From contig NC_134958.1 of NCBI RefSeq assembly GCF_965638725.1, forward strand, positions 17,983,464 to 18,047,463: a DNA stretch of 64,000 nucleotides, in the 5' to 3' direction. The notes beneath the pieces are model-generated. The model searched no databases and was not told the origin of the DNA. It saw only the letters and a list, made by a program, of their open reading frames with translations. The first letter of the stretch is position 1, and every line of letters begins with the position of its first letter. The DNA is from Aptenodytes patagonicus (Eukaryota; Chordata; Aves; Sphenisciformes; Spheniscidae). Shown here piece by piece: positions 45,201-60,200 of the stretch. Made by a program: the position numbers and the translations under genes.

Positions 45201-48200
45201 TGGAAATCTACAGGGTTGCTTGTCAGAATATTACATCTCTGCTGGCTTACAATCCACAGCATATAGTTGTTAAGTTTGGGGTACCTTTATGATCCCTTGG
45301 CATGTTGCAAGAGGTAGACCAACTAAACTGGTCCCATTAATGGACATAATTTGGTCTCCAATGCTTAGTTTTCCTGAACGGGCTGCAGGGCCTCCGTTCA
45401 TCATGTTAGCCAGGATAACGGTGGGTAGAATGGATCCCCATCCAGATTCCACAATCACTACCCCAAGAATTTCTCCCTTCTGTTTTTCTAGCTGGAGCTG
45501 CAATTAAAAAGAAAAAAAAATGGTTTTGGCTTTGATTTGTCTACATTTGAGCACTAGCATCTCAGTTGTTCCTGAATAACACCTACAAATTACAAAAAGA
45601 TCTGATTATTTTTTGTTGTTACTAACATTATTATTATAATTATTATTATTAACAACATTATTGAATATACTTGTGCCTAGCACGTTAATCTAAGATCCCT
45701 GATGTGCTGATGTAATGTAAATGATGACTTCTCCTCAAATATGGTGACGTTAACTGTTCAGTAATCATAGCATATCTAACTTTTACAGAAGAGGAGTAAT
45801 TTAAGTAAAGAACATACTCTTTAACAAAATACCGGGAATTATTTTCTTTCAAATGTGGAAGGACAGGGATATCCATACTTACGGGAATCACGAAGGCCAG
45901 CTGACTTTTGTTGAAGCTATCTATCAAGGCTTTGAACCAACCAGTATGCCACAACTCTGTCACTGTTCAAACATTCGTAAACCAATTAGAAACAAAGGTG
46001 TCACAAAAATAATGACCTTTTTAATCTCTTTGAAATGTGACACGTTTGTATTTTTCTGTTCTGATTCTAAGTTAAACCAAGATTTGTTCAACTCAATTTT
46101 CCCTTGTTTGCTACAGGAGAAATATTTTGTCATGCTTATATGCACATGAAAACACTTCATTGATATCTAGTGACTGCAGAGGTATAAAACTACACATCAA
46201 ATCATAACCTTTCTATCTGCAGGTATAGGTGAAAAATGCTCTCTTCCCAAGAACACACATGCTGTACAAAAGAACCTGTAATGCTAGAAAAAAATGTGTG
46301 TAAGTAGGAAAGCTGTGACTGAAGGATTAAGCAATTTGCAGTCCATCTCAAAGAAAGATTGCTTTAGGACTCAGCATAGAAACTCTGACCTTTGGAACAT
46401 GGGCCAAATCCCTATCACATTACAGCAATATAAGCCAAAGCAGAGTCTGGATGCAACTACACTTGCCACGTGCTGGTTTGGAATGCCCAGTATTACAGTG
46501 ACTTTTGTATGAAATGTGAAATACATGGCTATTGTACAGAAAGAATCCCTTACATCCAAAATCACATGTAAATAGTTACACTTATGTAATTTGGGGCACT
46601 TAAGGGAAATTCTTGCCTTTTCATGCATTACGAGTGTGAAACTCCATTTCACCTGGCGGTTTTGTTGGTGTTCTAATAGGGGAAGAGAAATTGGCCTGCT
46701 CGGTGCCACAGCATCCTGCACTCGTGGTCCTTGTATCTATTAAGCAAGAAATCGCTTACAATGCGCATTGAAATGGGTTGTCAATCTCTCTTTCTGTATC
46801 AATGCATTGGTAAAACATAAAAACACCCTACACTGTGTACTGTGAATAGCACAGAGCTTATCTATGTCAGATGTAAATGTACTTTATTACTGTTTTGATC
46901 AATGGAAGCAGAAAGACCCTGAAAATGAAGAAATTCTAAAAACTTATAAAGCTGCTTTTAGTAGCACAGTATTGATGAAGCAACACAGCTTGAGATGTAA
47001 AGTCATCCTTAAAATGCTGAAAGGTATTTCCATGAGCACTACATTCCTCTGAAAAAATAGATCAATCTGAAAGGAAATTCCAAAACTAGTTTACCTCTTT
47101 GCAGTTTTCTGAATTGGAAAAGTGTATGAGATCATCATTGTACATCTCTTGGGTATTGATGATGTCACTGTATTCTTTCTGACTGAGATCCTCTGGGTTA
47201 ATTCCATTGGCTCTTAAAAACTCTTGGTAAGCCACACTGAAAGCCTGACCAATTGACTGAGCTATCAGCTGTGCCTAGAACGTAGAACAAAACACAGCTC
47301 AGAGAAAGGACTGATAGACAGTTCACCACTGAAACCGTAAGAAACAAGAGAGAGATTGGAGAGCATCAAAATAAAGGATCCTGCAAAGTTGCTACATCAG
47401 TATGGATATAAAGTCACTTTAAGATCAGTTGTACAGAAAGAATCCATTACATCCAAAATCAAATTGCAAACTCCATTTAAAAACCCTGTTGATCTCCTTT
47501 CATCAGTACGTTGCAGTAGCAAGCAGCCATATGCTATTTGTGTACTTGTTCCAATAAACACTGGAGAGTACTGGCTTTGTACCAACATGGAACAGAGCTT
47601 ACAGAAAGACTGTCACAAGCCCTGCTTCTGATCACAGTATATTTGCAGGAGCGATGAGAGAACGGATGCTCTGCTTGCACGTGCCTTCAGACATGTATGC
47701 ACTGATGATTCTGGTTGTTGTGTCACCTGCTGCTTCTCCACATTGGTTTTATAAGACTGAAAACACTGCTTCAACAAAACCATCTGCTCTCCTATTAGTG
47801 CCATGATACCTGTCTCATATTGCCAACAAACCAGTAATAGCCCTGCTTACCCACTGCACATCTACAATAGGTATTCCCATTAACACCTTGACTAGCAATG
47901 TCAGGGATACTTTCAAGAATGCAGCCAGAGCCATGATTATAGCTTGTTAATGTTAAGAACAACTCTTCAAAATCCCCTGTGTCTTTATTAATTTTTGGAG
48001 CACTTATCTGCACATGCATTTTACTACAGTATGCAATAAAAGGTGACTTCCCATTACAGTGGGCTGTATAGTGAGTACAATTAATGAAACATTACAGTGA
48101 CTGGTATTTGGATGTGTCAGAAATATATATACATTAGAAAGAAATCTACAGAAACCGACGATGATGATGGTAATACTAACAACTTTGCACATTCAGCACA

Positions 48201-51200
48201 CTGCAAAAGTCAACTATTATTGAACTGCCATGAAATTTACTTTCTTGTTCCACTAGATGGCACTGGAACACAGAGAAACAGAGGTAGAGGTAAGTAAAAG
48301 GAATTTGTAGTCAACTTTTTCTACACTTGAATTTTTTTTTTATTTTCCTATTCTGAGTTTACTGCAGCTCACAGGAGAATGCCACGTTGAGTTTTGTATA
48401 TTTGTGGTTTTCAGGTACTGTATTCTGTCATCAGGGGATATGAGTAACTCACAATGATCTGAGGAGGAGTTAATTGCATCTTACAATGTAACTCTAAAAA
48501 TATTACTAATCAAACCTATAAAACTATTCTGGAAATGCAACACACTTTCTTAGGCAGTAGGTACATGCTAAATGCATTATGAATGCATAGGGTTTTCTGG
48601 ACAACATTGTAAATCTAAATCTTCTTGCAATCTACCAGTTAGATACACAGTGTTTTCTCTGATGCTAAAAGGTGGTTTTCTTATTTCAGTCATGCTGCAG
48701 TACACAAAAGCACCAATCTGCTTGACTGGAAAATGATTTTAGAAAATCAAGGACATAATTAGCCTAGCCAGTCACAAATCATTCCTTCATATTTTAGAAC
48801 ATATTTTCAAATCTTATCGATATACCAAAAAGGTATGTGGTAGTACAGAAGTCACCAAGAACATTTTTATATTGTTCCATTATTAAAGTTTATTACCAGT
48901 CCTTATTGACTTCTTTTTTTGATCTCCAGTGCCATTGCTTTCTCTGTCGTTAGTCCTTTGCTTTCGCCTCCATTCTACATTCTCAAAACAAACATGTCTA
49001 GATGTCATATTTTATTCTATTACTGCTAGTAACAGCCAGTTCTCACAGCTTAATTTCATCTATATTTCCAAGTTTTTATGAACGTTTATGAAAGTCTTCA
49101 GCATTATGTACAACTTAGAGATAATGTTGCTTGAAAAGGTCACCCCAGCAAAGCAGTGGCAGGGCTGAGATACTAGGTCTGAGAACAATCCCAGTCTACC
49201 ACTCTAACCTTTAGACAATGCCATTTCTCCTTCACAGGCTTAATTGCTTTAAAATAATGAAAATGATTGCTTAGCTCAAAAAATCTGCAACCTGTGAGTT
49301 ATGACTGTCTGAACCAAAGAACTCAGTTCTTTTTTAATTGGTATGATAGAAATTATATTTAAAGCTGTTGCTATATAACGACGGTCGGAAATGTTTAGTA
49401 CTGCCTATTACTAATACCTGTTATCTCAACTGTCAAGTTAGAAACAGACAACGAATCTTGCTTTTTCTGTTTTACTAGCTTAGTATTTTTTTCCATAAAT
49501 GTTCTAGGTTGAAGTCGCCTGGTCTGCCACTTCAGACACAAATACATATTTCGCTACAAAACCAAACCTGGATGTACAACAGCAGTAAAGCAAGGTTATC
49601 TTCCTTTGCCACAAGAGGTAAGGGCACGGCACGCCAGCACTTTTCATAGGGCTGAAACAGGATGCAGCAGAGATGTACAGAACTCTTTTCAACCACTACT
49701 TCTGCAATCCTGTTCTGAGAACAGCTTGAAGTTCTTTCATCTTTTGGTATTTCTGATGCAAGTGAAAATTAGAATTGAAATTCGGAAGTGGTCACTTGGG
49801 TTTTAAATGGAATTTTAACAAAAAGTGGTTTAGGGCTAATATGTTATTAGATCTCAGAGTATCTTATAGCATAAAATGACTGAAATTATGCTTTCTCTTC
49901 TAGAGATGTTCTGAGAGAGTAGCGACAATGAGTTCTTCCTAGGCTTTTACTTAAGAATTGCTAAACTCTTCTGGCCGTGAAGAAAAAACTCCATAAACAC
50001 AGAGAACTAAACTTTATTAGCTCTGTTGCATTTATATAAAAATTCTAATTCATAATCTTTGCGAGGGATCAAAAAAGAGAACTGAAAAAGAAACAGCTGA
50101 ATGTGTTCTTAAACGTCAGAGGATCAAGTCGCATGTTTGAAAGTACGTATACCAACTACAGGTAAGCAAGCCATAAAGGAATAAGGACTAGATAGAGGGC
50201 AACCTTGTGCCAGGCCTGCCATGTTGGTAGATGTTCTCAGCCACTTGGCTTCAGTTTGAAAGAGGGCCAGAATGGTTCCACTGCATTGCCAGGTGTCTGG
50301 AGGCTTATGTGTGTCATTATGTGCCAATGCGCTGAACTAAAGGATCCGATCCAGGATGAATGATCAATTTGATATCCCATAAATAAATTTTGGCCATGAA
50401 TGGCCATCGACTTCCAGACAACTCCAAATAATTAGGTATTAAAGCGTTTGGGAAAGCATTGTTGAAAGAACACAAATGATTCTATAAGACATGAGACAAA
50501 GAATGGATATTTTGGGACTGAGGAGGAGAAATGAATTTGCAATGTGAATTTGTAGAGACAGAAAAGAGATATGAATATGGACAAACAACTGGCTAATGTT
50601 TCCACAGATTTACCTGTAGCTTCAATCGGAAAAGATTATTGACAACAAAAATTCATTCAAGAAATTAGATGTAATTTCAGAGATTCTCTAAATGACACGT
50701 TGTTTAAATAAGTTGAATTCCATTTACTTACATCTTCTGATTCAAAGACATGGCATATCATTTTGTACTGCTTTTTTCCTTCCTGGGCACCAGGTGTTGT
50801 TTCAATACAGTCTTGAGAAGCTGATCTTGGCATGCGGCGTCGCGCCATTAAAACCACAATGTTACCAATATCAGCAATATATGAGATTGTGCGCAGCGCA
50901 TGATCCATCATTGTTTCCTACATAAAGCAAAGAGAAATAAAGTCATTCTTCATGCTTGCTGTTACCTTACAAATGCTGCATCTTCCCTCTCCTTGATGGC
51001 CTATTGCTTGAGAACGACAAAAGCTACAGACGCACTTTCTATGGGCCCAGATCTGACATTCCCTACGCAGTCAATGGGCCCGAACTCCAACTGAAGGCGT
51101 AATGGCTGTTCAAGAAATTGGCTTCAATGGAAGTGTTCCCTGAGCAAATACAACATGGTTGCTATTGTAAAGCAATAATTAAGATCTATACTAATGTTTT

Positions 51201-54200
51201 ATAAACATTTTCATGCTGTTGGAAAATTACATTTCCCTTTTGTATTGGTTTTGCTGAATGAAGCAGATGCATTTCACAATGACAGAACAAGTTTTAGGGA
51301 AGTCATATGTATATAAGAGAATGTTATAATTTCCCGATTTTTTTTTTTAATCATGTCCTATAATAGCAATAATATCTAAGGTAACGTTTTCTCACATGCA
51401 TCAAAGCGATACTTACTTTCTTTATAAAGAGCTATGAAGGCAGTTATTTCACCTTCTCCGTAGGCAGAATTTTTCATACTTTTTTCTGGCTACCTACATA
51501 TCTCAGATCAGTTTGGAGGGAACTGGTCCAGTGTCTGGGCTCACAGTCAAAACCCTATTCCAGTGAATGTCATTAGGCTGCCAGTTCGGCTGTGCGGGGA
51601 GAACTCAACTCAGAAGAGCTGTTGCCTGTGAGAATGATTTTAAGTGGAAACCTGTCCAAGCTTCATCCTAATGAACATTTCTTACATAAGAACACCATGA
51701 AGAGTACTAAATATAAAAAGTCGTGAAATTTCTATCTCAAATCCCTGAGCTCTGCATCCTTTTAATTACTTTAGCCTTTTAAACTCTTATTTTACTTTCT
51801 GCTATTAGCAGGGAAATCCCAACCTACTACTTCCAAATGTTTTTCTCGCAGGAATATATCATTATTCAGTGGCTTTGATTAAGTATTGAGTTGCCTTGGA
51901 CAAATGAAAACTGAGTGCATATTTATAGTCAGAGAAGGATATGTTGTCACTAAACTTGTTTTATTTCAGATATTACTACTTTATCTTTTGTTTCCATCTC
52001 CAGTTCATGCTTCTATCAGTTGTTTCTTATATAAAAGAGCAATGAGGTCCCAGAAGGAAGAACCTTCAAGGACATTTTATAACAGTTTCTGTGCATCACT
52101 AAGTATGAACTTGTAGTAAGTTTTATTATTTCTGAACTCAGCATTAAGTATGAATAAATTCATGTGGCTCAACAGCTCGCAGTCTCATTTTCATTAAAAG
52201 GTTTCTATATGAAAAATAATGTTATTTTAATAAAACAATGTATGTGACATTGCTACAGTGATAATTTCAAAGGATTTTGATATATTTAGGGCTGCAAAGA
52301 CAAACAGAATGATATACTTGTTTATACTACTGGTTTAGACAATTATTTGTACCTTCATACAGTTTTTATTCGATACTGTATAAGCAGCCTGATTTCTCCT
52401 TTAGTTTTTTTTTTTAAATAAAAATAAATAAAAAGCCACAACTTCTCTAAGTTCCCAGAAAGGCATGTTGCTATGGAAGATGTTCCATAATGGTAAGAAC
52501 CTTTTAGGTTTACAATGAGAGTTTTAGGAATGCTCATGCAATCAAGTAATCTGATTGACTGTACTTCCTTTAAGTGCGTTGAAAAAATCACTATTACTGA
52601 AGTCTGTGTATAATCATGGAGGAAGAGAAATTCCTAGGGAAAAAAGGTAATATAACTTATGTTAGTAATACTTACCTGGCAGATATTTTGACAATTTAGA
52701 CAAAATATTAGAAAAAGCCTCCTAGCTGTAAGGACCCATAGAAGCCATAAACCGGTATTTTTAAGGCAGTGATGATTTACATTTTTTCCTGAGGAGATAT
52801 TCAAGGACTGTATGTTGCTCTTCACTGTGTGATTGTGCTGTACCTCCTCACCCCCCTACTGCCCACATATCACCATCTGACTTGAGGTGCTCATCCTCTG
52901 TACCCGGAGCAGTCAGCCTTTGCTCCTTCTCAGTTTCAAACAAAGCCAGGCTCTACTTTGCCGTCATGTGAGTAAAACGCCTGTGCCCTGTTACAATGGT
53001 CACACGACGTGTGCACTTCTTGTGTGACAGAGAGGATACTGGAGGAGACTCATGAGAGGTAATTTCAGTATCGGGCTGCCAGGGTAATTAATTCAGACGT
53101 TGCTGGTATGCTGTCCTGAATCCAATCTGTTACCATTGGTTGAACATCCTTGTTTTAAGGCAAAAAAGAGTCCAAATCCTATTTTTATGGGACATTTCAA
53201 ACCTGAGCTTTATAGGTTTCTTAAACTGGATGCTGCTTACTTTAAAACCTTATGCTAAGTACTTATTTTAATTAAGATAAAGCTTTCTATTGAAACAAAG
53301 ACCAAGAAAGTGCCTCCAAAGCATGTTTTGTTAGCTTTGTTTTCTATCATTTCTTTACATATTTTGCCATTGTAGAGATGAACTATTCTCTTCTTTAAGA
53401 AATCGGAAGGGCCCATCTCAAAATTCCTTCTTGCTGGGGTCATTCGTCAATTTGGAGGGTTTTCCAGACTTTTATTTATTGCTCAAGCTGGAAACAACCA
53501 AAAACATAATAGTTTTATCGATCAAACTAGCTGAGGATGTCCCCTTCCCCCCCACACCCAAACAGCTAAAACCATCCACCAAATTCTGGCTGAATTGGAA
53601 TTAAAAAATACTTAGCGTTGAATCAATTTGATTTGCTTTACTTTGTGATCTTTATTAGTTTGAAGTCAGTAAATTGCATTCTGATGTCTAACATATCTTT
53701 GGTTCTTGGCCAAGACTGAGGTTGTCTCTGCTGCTTTTGGCATCTGCTTGGGTACATATGTGGATATTTCTAATGTGAAGAAAGAAAAATTGACTACAAG
53801 TTTGTTGTTTGTTTTGTTGTGGGTTTTTTTAACTAAGGCAGCCTTTTGGTTTTTTCTTTTCTTTTTTTTTTTTTTTTTAATTATTTGCTAGTGGCTCTTC
53901 CTATGTATCAGAATATCCCACTGAGAAGCATGAGGTCAGTTTTCATCTAACTCAACCCTATTAGACGGCTGAGGTACCTTCCTTGCTGAGTCTGTAGTGG
54001 CAGGGTTCCCCTTGATATCTCATCTTCCAAAAAACTCTATAATGTGGTATGAGATGATACATGATTTTCATCATTTATATAAGCAGCAGCATCCTTTATA
54101 TTAACAGCTAGGTATTAGTTTACCATTAGTTGAACAAATCTCTAAGGCCTAAGAGAAGAAGATTGTTCCTCAATTCAACAAGAGTAATTGTTTCAAGAAT

Positions 54201-57200
54201 TTCAGTACAATTTAACTTGACAGAGAGAGAAAAATATAAATAATCATTGTTTCTTAGAACCACCTGTCTTACTGAAGAGAATCACTACTCATAAAATTAT
54301 TGTTACGATTCTTCTCAGGCTTGAAATAAAATGTTTTATGCTTATCCCTAAACTATGAAAAGTGATGATGGTTAAGAGATGGTTTTGGGGGGCGTCTCTA
54401 AGGGTTGCAGGGGCTCAGTGTAGGATTTATAGCACTTCTCTCAGTATGGAAAAATGTTTTATAATGGACATCTCTCAGCAGGATCTTGAGAGCTCTGCAG
54501 AGATAATTGCTTTTCTGCAGAGATAATTGCTTTTCAGCAGTCTGCACTAAGTATTCTGTAAGGGTGTAATCATACATGCAGTGTGCACAAGAGTGAATGG
54601 ACTGGGAAAATGAATGCATTTAATCTCACTTGCCAAGAAAGTCTTTCTGTCCTTATAAGGACACAACAACACTTCTGTGTTAAGTAACAGAAGTTACTCA
54701 AAGGTTTTTTTGTATTTTCCTGTTGTAGGGTTGAAAGCAGTCATTCCCCCACTCCCTCCCACCTTTTTCCTGTCTAATGCAATTACAATTAGGAGCAAGG
54801 CAAATAATATATAGTGACTGTAAACACGTCTTTACTTTTGACTTACTCGTGACTTGACTTTTTCTTTTCTCACTCCATGTTCCATTCCACTCTATTTTCT
54901 ATTACCATTATCTCATTTTCACCTTCTCTCCTCGTTTGTTACTTTCCCATGAATCCCTCCATCTCTGCCCATCTGCTTCTCTATTCTTTCCCTCATCCCT
55001 TTTCTAGTCCCATCCATTCCATCCTTGTTATCCTTATATTTGTCCTTAGAAATTCAGCCTCTCTCTTGGCCTTTTTCAAGACCCCTGTTCTATCTTCTCC
55101 TGTCCAGATTCCCCTTTCTCAGAATCTCCCTTCCTTTCTAAGGAACTCTTTTAGAATCCCATTTGTTGTCCCTCTTGAAACCCAAAAAACACCTGAAGGA
55201 GGAAAACCTAAGCGTTTTCCAAGCTTTCAAGTGATGTAGTCCTGTGGGAGTGTGAATTACACAGCCTAACGAGTCAGAAGATTTTATGGAACCAATCACC
55301 TACCAGAGGCTCTGCACATACACATTTGTGACCTCTGTATCTATCTTTTTCTCTGCTAGTTTTCCCAGTTGCTTCACTCCCAGCTTCTCTTCACTGAATG
55401 AGCAAGAAGATGGGAGAGGCTGTTCGTGCACTGCCTGCAAAGCTCGTAAAGCTGCGGCAGTCAGGGAAGAATTGCTCTCATATGAAGCAGGCATGTGGCT
55501 AAACCTAAGGTTGCTTTTACTACACATACTAAACAGGTGGTCAACTTGGGCTGAATGTATTCAGTAACTAAATGCATAAGCAACTAAAAAGTGGCAGGGG
55601 TGCCATTTCCGAGTGTTGCTGAGGGCTACAGAATCACCAGAGCTGGCTCTGTTCCAATGTGGCAATACACCTTACTGGTGCTGTTCAGCATTTTGAACCC
55701 TGCTGCATGTCATTTTTTAACTGAGAATTTTACGTTTTAAATCAGCTGCTACCTCATGTGAGCTATACAACACTACAGATGGATTAAAACATGGATGGCA
55801 TACTGCAGAAATAGGTTTTATATAATTGATAAAGCCATGAAAGAACAGATTGTCTCTGCCAGCTGCCACACCAGCTGAAATAGACCTATGGTAATTACAC
55901 CAGTCAGGAAACTTCACTAGCACTGAAAAATATTATCAAGCCAAAAATGCAAAAGCATGCCAACAGCAATGCTAAAAAGTCATGGGAATAAGTCTCTTAC
56001 AGCTCTCTGAAAGACCCAATGTTAAAAAAAAAAAAAAAAAAAAAGGCAAAAAACCCAGGGCAAATGCCAGACAGCTTGTAATTATAATAATTTCCAATAT
56101 TGCTATTTCCATCTAGTTGAACAGCTCATACTAGACACCATTCCTCATGGTGCATTGCATTATATATCACTAGAAATCTCAGGGGAATCAGGAGAATAAG
56201 ATAACAGTTACTTTGACAAAGTGTTTATGGTCTGCCTCAAAGGACTTTCCTTTTTTATTTTTAAAAGGGTTGGTGTTCAGCTGAAATGCTGAACTATTTA
56301 AAGAAGGGAAAGAGTGACTTCCACCAAGACTAATCCTTACTCAACAAAGAGAACTTACTATTTACTGCCATACATTCCAACTATAAACTGTAGCTGTTCA
56401 TTTATCAATAACTGTCTGTAGTCATCTTTACACTGATAATTACTAGCATTTTATTTTCTGCTAATGCAAAAAGTAGTCATAAGCTTTGGCAATATACTCT
56501 CTGGATGATGCACGTTTATCATGAGGTCAACAAAAGGCTGAGCCATAACAAATAGTGGTATTGGTTATCATGGATGAAATGCAGTATCAGGACGATTTAT
56601 GGATGGCAGATTGTAAATACTGCTGCCTGTGTTAGATGGAATATTCTACTCCTCATCTGGCTCCATCTCTTGGGAGTTCTAGTGACACATTAAGGACATT
56701 TGCGTATGTTAAAAGAAAAATAATCCACTTCCTGGAGATACGATCATTACCCTCACATTAAAAGATAGTAACGCGCTCTCAAATTTCAGGAAGAAGTAGG
56801 TGCCTCATGGTTTGCATTGTTAGAAAAACAAAATATATACTAATTGAAAACAAAACAAAATCCTAAATGTAGAGTGCTACATTTGTCTTTATTGAAATAC
56901 CTCCTATAGTTTCAGCTCACTTCTTCAGTTAGCCATGATATTTCTGAACTCCGATCTTATACACCAAGATACAAGTTCAATAACCATTTTCTCTTTCCAT
57001 CTTCCAAGTTGTTTATGAAAATACTGAACAGTACTACATCAAAGAAACATGTTTGTGAGTCTCCCTCTCTCTTTATATTGCCATCTATATGGCAATATAT
57101 CAGAAATAAGTACACTCAAATTTTTTTAGCCTGCTTGTATCTCTTTCATCTAGATCATATAATCTAGAAAATATTATATGAGCTAAAAGCCTTATTTAAG

Positions 57201-60200
57201 TCAATAGGTGATGTGTGCTGCTTCTGTGCCATGCACAAATATATTCCCCGTCACAAAAGAAAACAATTGATTTGACGTGATTTACTTTTGATAAATCTGT
57301 GCTGACTTTTGCTCATCTCTACTCACAAACTGCCTACAAAGGGTTTGTTTGTTTTGATATCTTTCTGACAGTTAAACTTACCTATAATCCTTGGTCTGTT
57401 CTGCTACTAAAAAAAAAAGACTAAATATTACCTTAATAAGTTCTGGAAGACTATCACTGAAAGGATAGCATAAGGTCGCTCCAACCATTTTTCCAAATAC
57501 TACAAGATGAATTTTCTAGTTTGGCTATATCTAGCTTAACTAAGCACTTTCTAAATGGTTTGTTCTTTATTATAACTTGAGGTCTTACCATTTTTCAACT
57601 GCTGTTAGCTGCATACAGTGGAGTTTTTTAGTGAAAACTAAAGAAAAAAAGTCACTAAAATTTCCCTTTTCAAAACCTCTCATAAGAATGAAAATTTAAA
57701 CGCTTTCTGTAAGTATGATCAAAGTCTAAGAGATCTTGTGAGATTACTGTACTAAATATTGGGATCAATGTATAAATTGTATGTATTTAATTGTAAATTC
57801 CTTAAAAAAAAAAGCTCCTTATGAAGATCGCCTCTTATAGAATATATATATGTATTCCTAGAAGATGAGGCTGATTATTGCTGTGGTCTCCAGGTGCTTC
57901 TTTAATATAAATAATTAATAATTTACCTTAGGCAAAGAGGATGGTAGCTGAGATGTGATATATGGAAAAATTGAAGGTTAAACGTTAAAAATAGCAAGAT
58001 ACGAATAGCTTAGTCAAAGCAGCAAATGACTTCCCTGTTAGACTGTAAATTTGGGTACTGAAACTGTTTCAGAGAAACAGGGTACATGCATTCTGAAAGA
58101 CTTCTGAATCTTTTCCTAAATTGAATTATAGATCTCAGTAACATGCAGACATTTTCCAATACATCAAATAAGCAAAACTGGTGTCAGTATTACTGTATTT
58201 GCAAATGGCAAGTGTTACAACAGTAGCACATCTAACACTGCTCTTTCTGAATATTTTCACAACAGTGAATTTATCCAAATTTAGTAAAGTTTCCTACTAA
58301 TAGTATAAGAGCACAGTCTAACTCAACATTATTCTTGAAGAGTTTTAATCATAACTTACCTGTGTGTCTGCATTTAAAACTTTGATTCTCTGTGTGGAGA
58401 TGAACAGATCCACTTCAGTCAAGGCCTGGGAATCTCCCTCTGAAGTCTAAAAGACAGATGCTTTGTTACAAGGGGAATTTTAATTTCCTCTTTAGAATGA
58501 CAAATTCACTGATAGCTTTAAGCATAATGTGATGTGAGGCAATCACACTGTTAAACCACTACAAAGACGGCTATTCAAAGGTTTCTCTAAATACATGCAA
58601 AGAACACATTTATTGCATAGAAAGAGTGAAGCATACTCTGATTTTGTGGGTAAGAGTGACTTTTTGGAGCCCGTGGGACTGACAGCTCAAGTACTAAAAT
58701 TCTCTATTTATAGCCAGAACAGGAGAAAGAGTATGGCTGTTTCTTCCCCACTGTCTCATTGATGCACTTCAGTACTTGAGGTGCCGGAATTGAGAAAGTA
58801 GGAGAACTGACAAAGTGACTTACTCCCCATCAGCTGCTTAGGTCTTGCCATCTTCAGTGAGCTCACCAAAAGAAGTGCAAGCTAGCGCTCAGTACTGTGG
58901 TGGGTTTTAGGGGTTTTTTAGATTTTTAGTTTAGTTTCTTTCTAGAAAATAAAGAACCAAGCGCTCAACTAATATTTCTCTCATATCACAGAGAGCCATC
59001 GGCTGACTTTTAGACCTCAACTTCTGAGCGCTGCTCACTAGGGAAACGGTTCCATATCCCACTAGAAAACATGGTCACAGAGCAAGAGGGATTACAGTGT
59101 AAAGCCACATGGTTTCCTAAGTGTGAGTCCTGGCTCCGCCCATGTGAGAAAACAGGAGAGAAAGTGGCAAAGCAGCTGCTGCCTGTCACTGAAGCTTAAG
59201 TGATCCAAGTCATCCAAGAGCTTACGTAATACTCTTGAGTTCCAGCAGGAACCTATTTATTTCTCCAGGCTACTTGTCCACAGTGCACTATTGCAACTGG
59301 TATTTAGCAGCACCCATGTTAGCAGCCTCAGAATAAAATGGCCACAGACTGTATCACCCTGTGCTAAAGGCAGGCATCAGTCTCCAGGTCAGAGACTGGT
59401 TCTTTGATGAAACAGTGCAAGGAAGAATGATGTATTTGCTGCTCTTTTCTGTAGTTATAAAGGCTTAGCTATGCCTATAATTCATTCAGATTAATTTTAC
59501 TTGAATTAAGTCTCATCCAGCAAAATACAAAGCAAGCACATACTTTCGCACAGATTACTTGTCTTGCTTTCATCCAAGACCATCAAAAAGAGCAAGATTA
59601 ATTTTAGTGATATTTTCGTCAATTGTATTGGGTTAACTGAAGTATAGTTTTTAACTGAGTGAAATGTCTCCTGTATGAATTGTTCCAGGTACTACCTGGT
59701 AAATTTATTTTATTTGTTTTAAAATATTGACAATAATTTAATAAATATACAGTAAGTCACAGGCACATGAAATACATCTTACTGCTTTGGTTAGTAAAAT
59801 AAAAATAAGCATTACATTAAAAAAAAATCTCCTGGATAACATTGGCTTTATATCTGGACTAAACAAATCACAGGCATTCAGCAGAAGAAGAGCAGCAGAC
59901 AGGCACTCCAGCAAATGAACAATGAGGAAAATGAGTTCATTTTATTCCATCTAGTGTTCTACTACTTAACAAAGAAGAAACCAAAATGACAACTTTATGA
60001 GGACCCATAATGAAAGACACAACACTCCATGGAGAACAAGTACAACAAAAATGTAAGTAAACATTCACATTCAAGAAAAACCGTTTACACACCGCTTTTT
60101 TCTTGATTTTAGCCGCCTTTTGCATCCTCTGAGGAGTAGCATAAAAAAAGAATGCAGACAGATGTACACACAAAAAGAGAAAAGACAGTGTGGGAAGTCA

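Larger units (their letters stand above)
50918..58359 (-). other. APBA2: APBA2 intron, 7.4 kb
   Basis: The largest APBA2 intron in view. It contains a 20-bp tandem duplication (54494-54533), a pyrimidine-rich block (about 54850-55160) and a 21-A run (56024-56044). No transposon is recognised. The 120-codon + strand open frame at 54877-55239 follows from the pyrimidine bias. Confidence 0.75.

Noticed and set aside
54877..55239. 120-codon open frame rich in Ser, Phe, Pro and Leu
   Set aside because: It is a by-product of the pyrimidine-rich block, which rarely forms stop codons on this strand.
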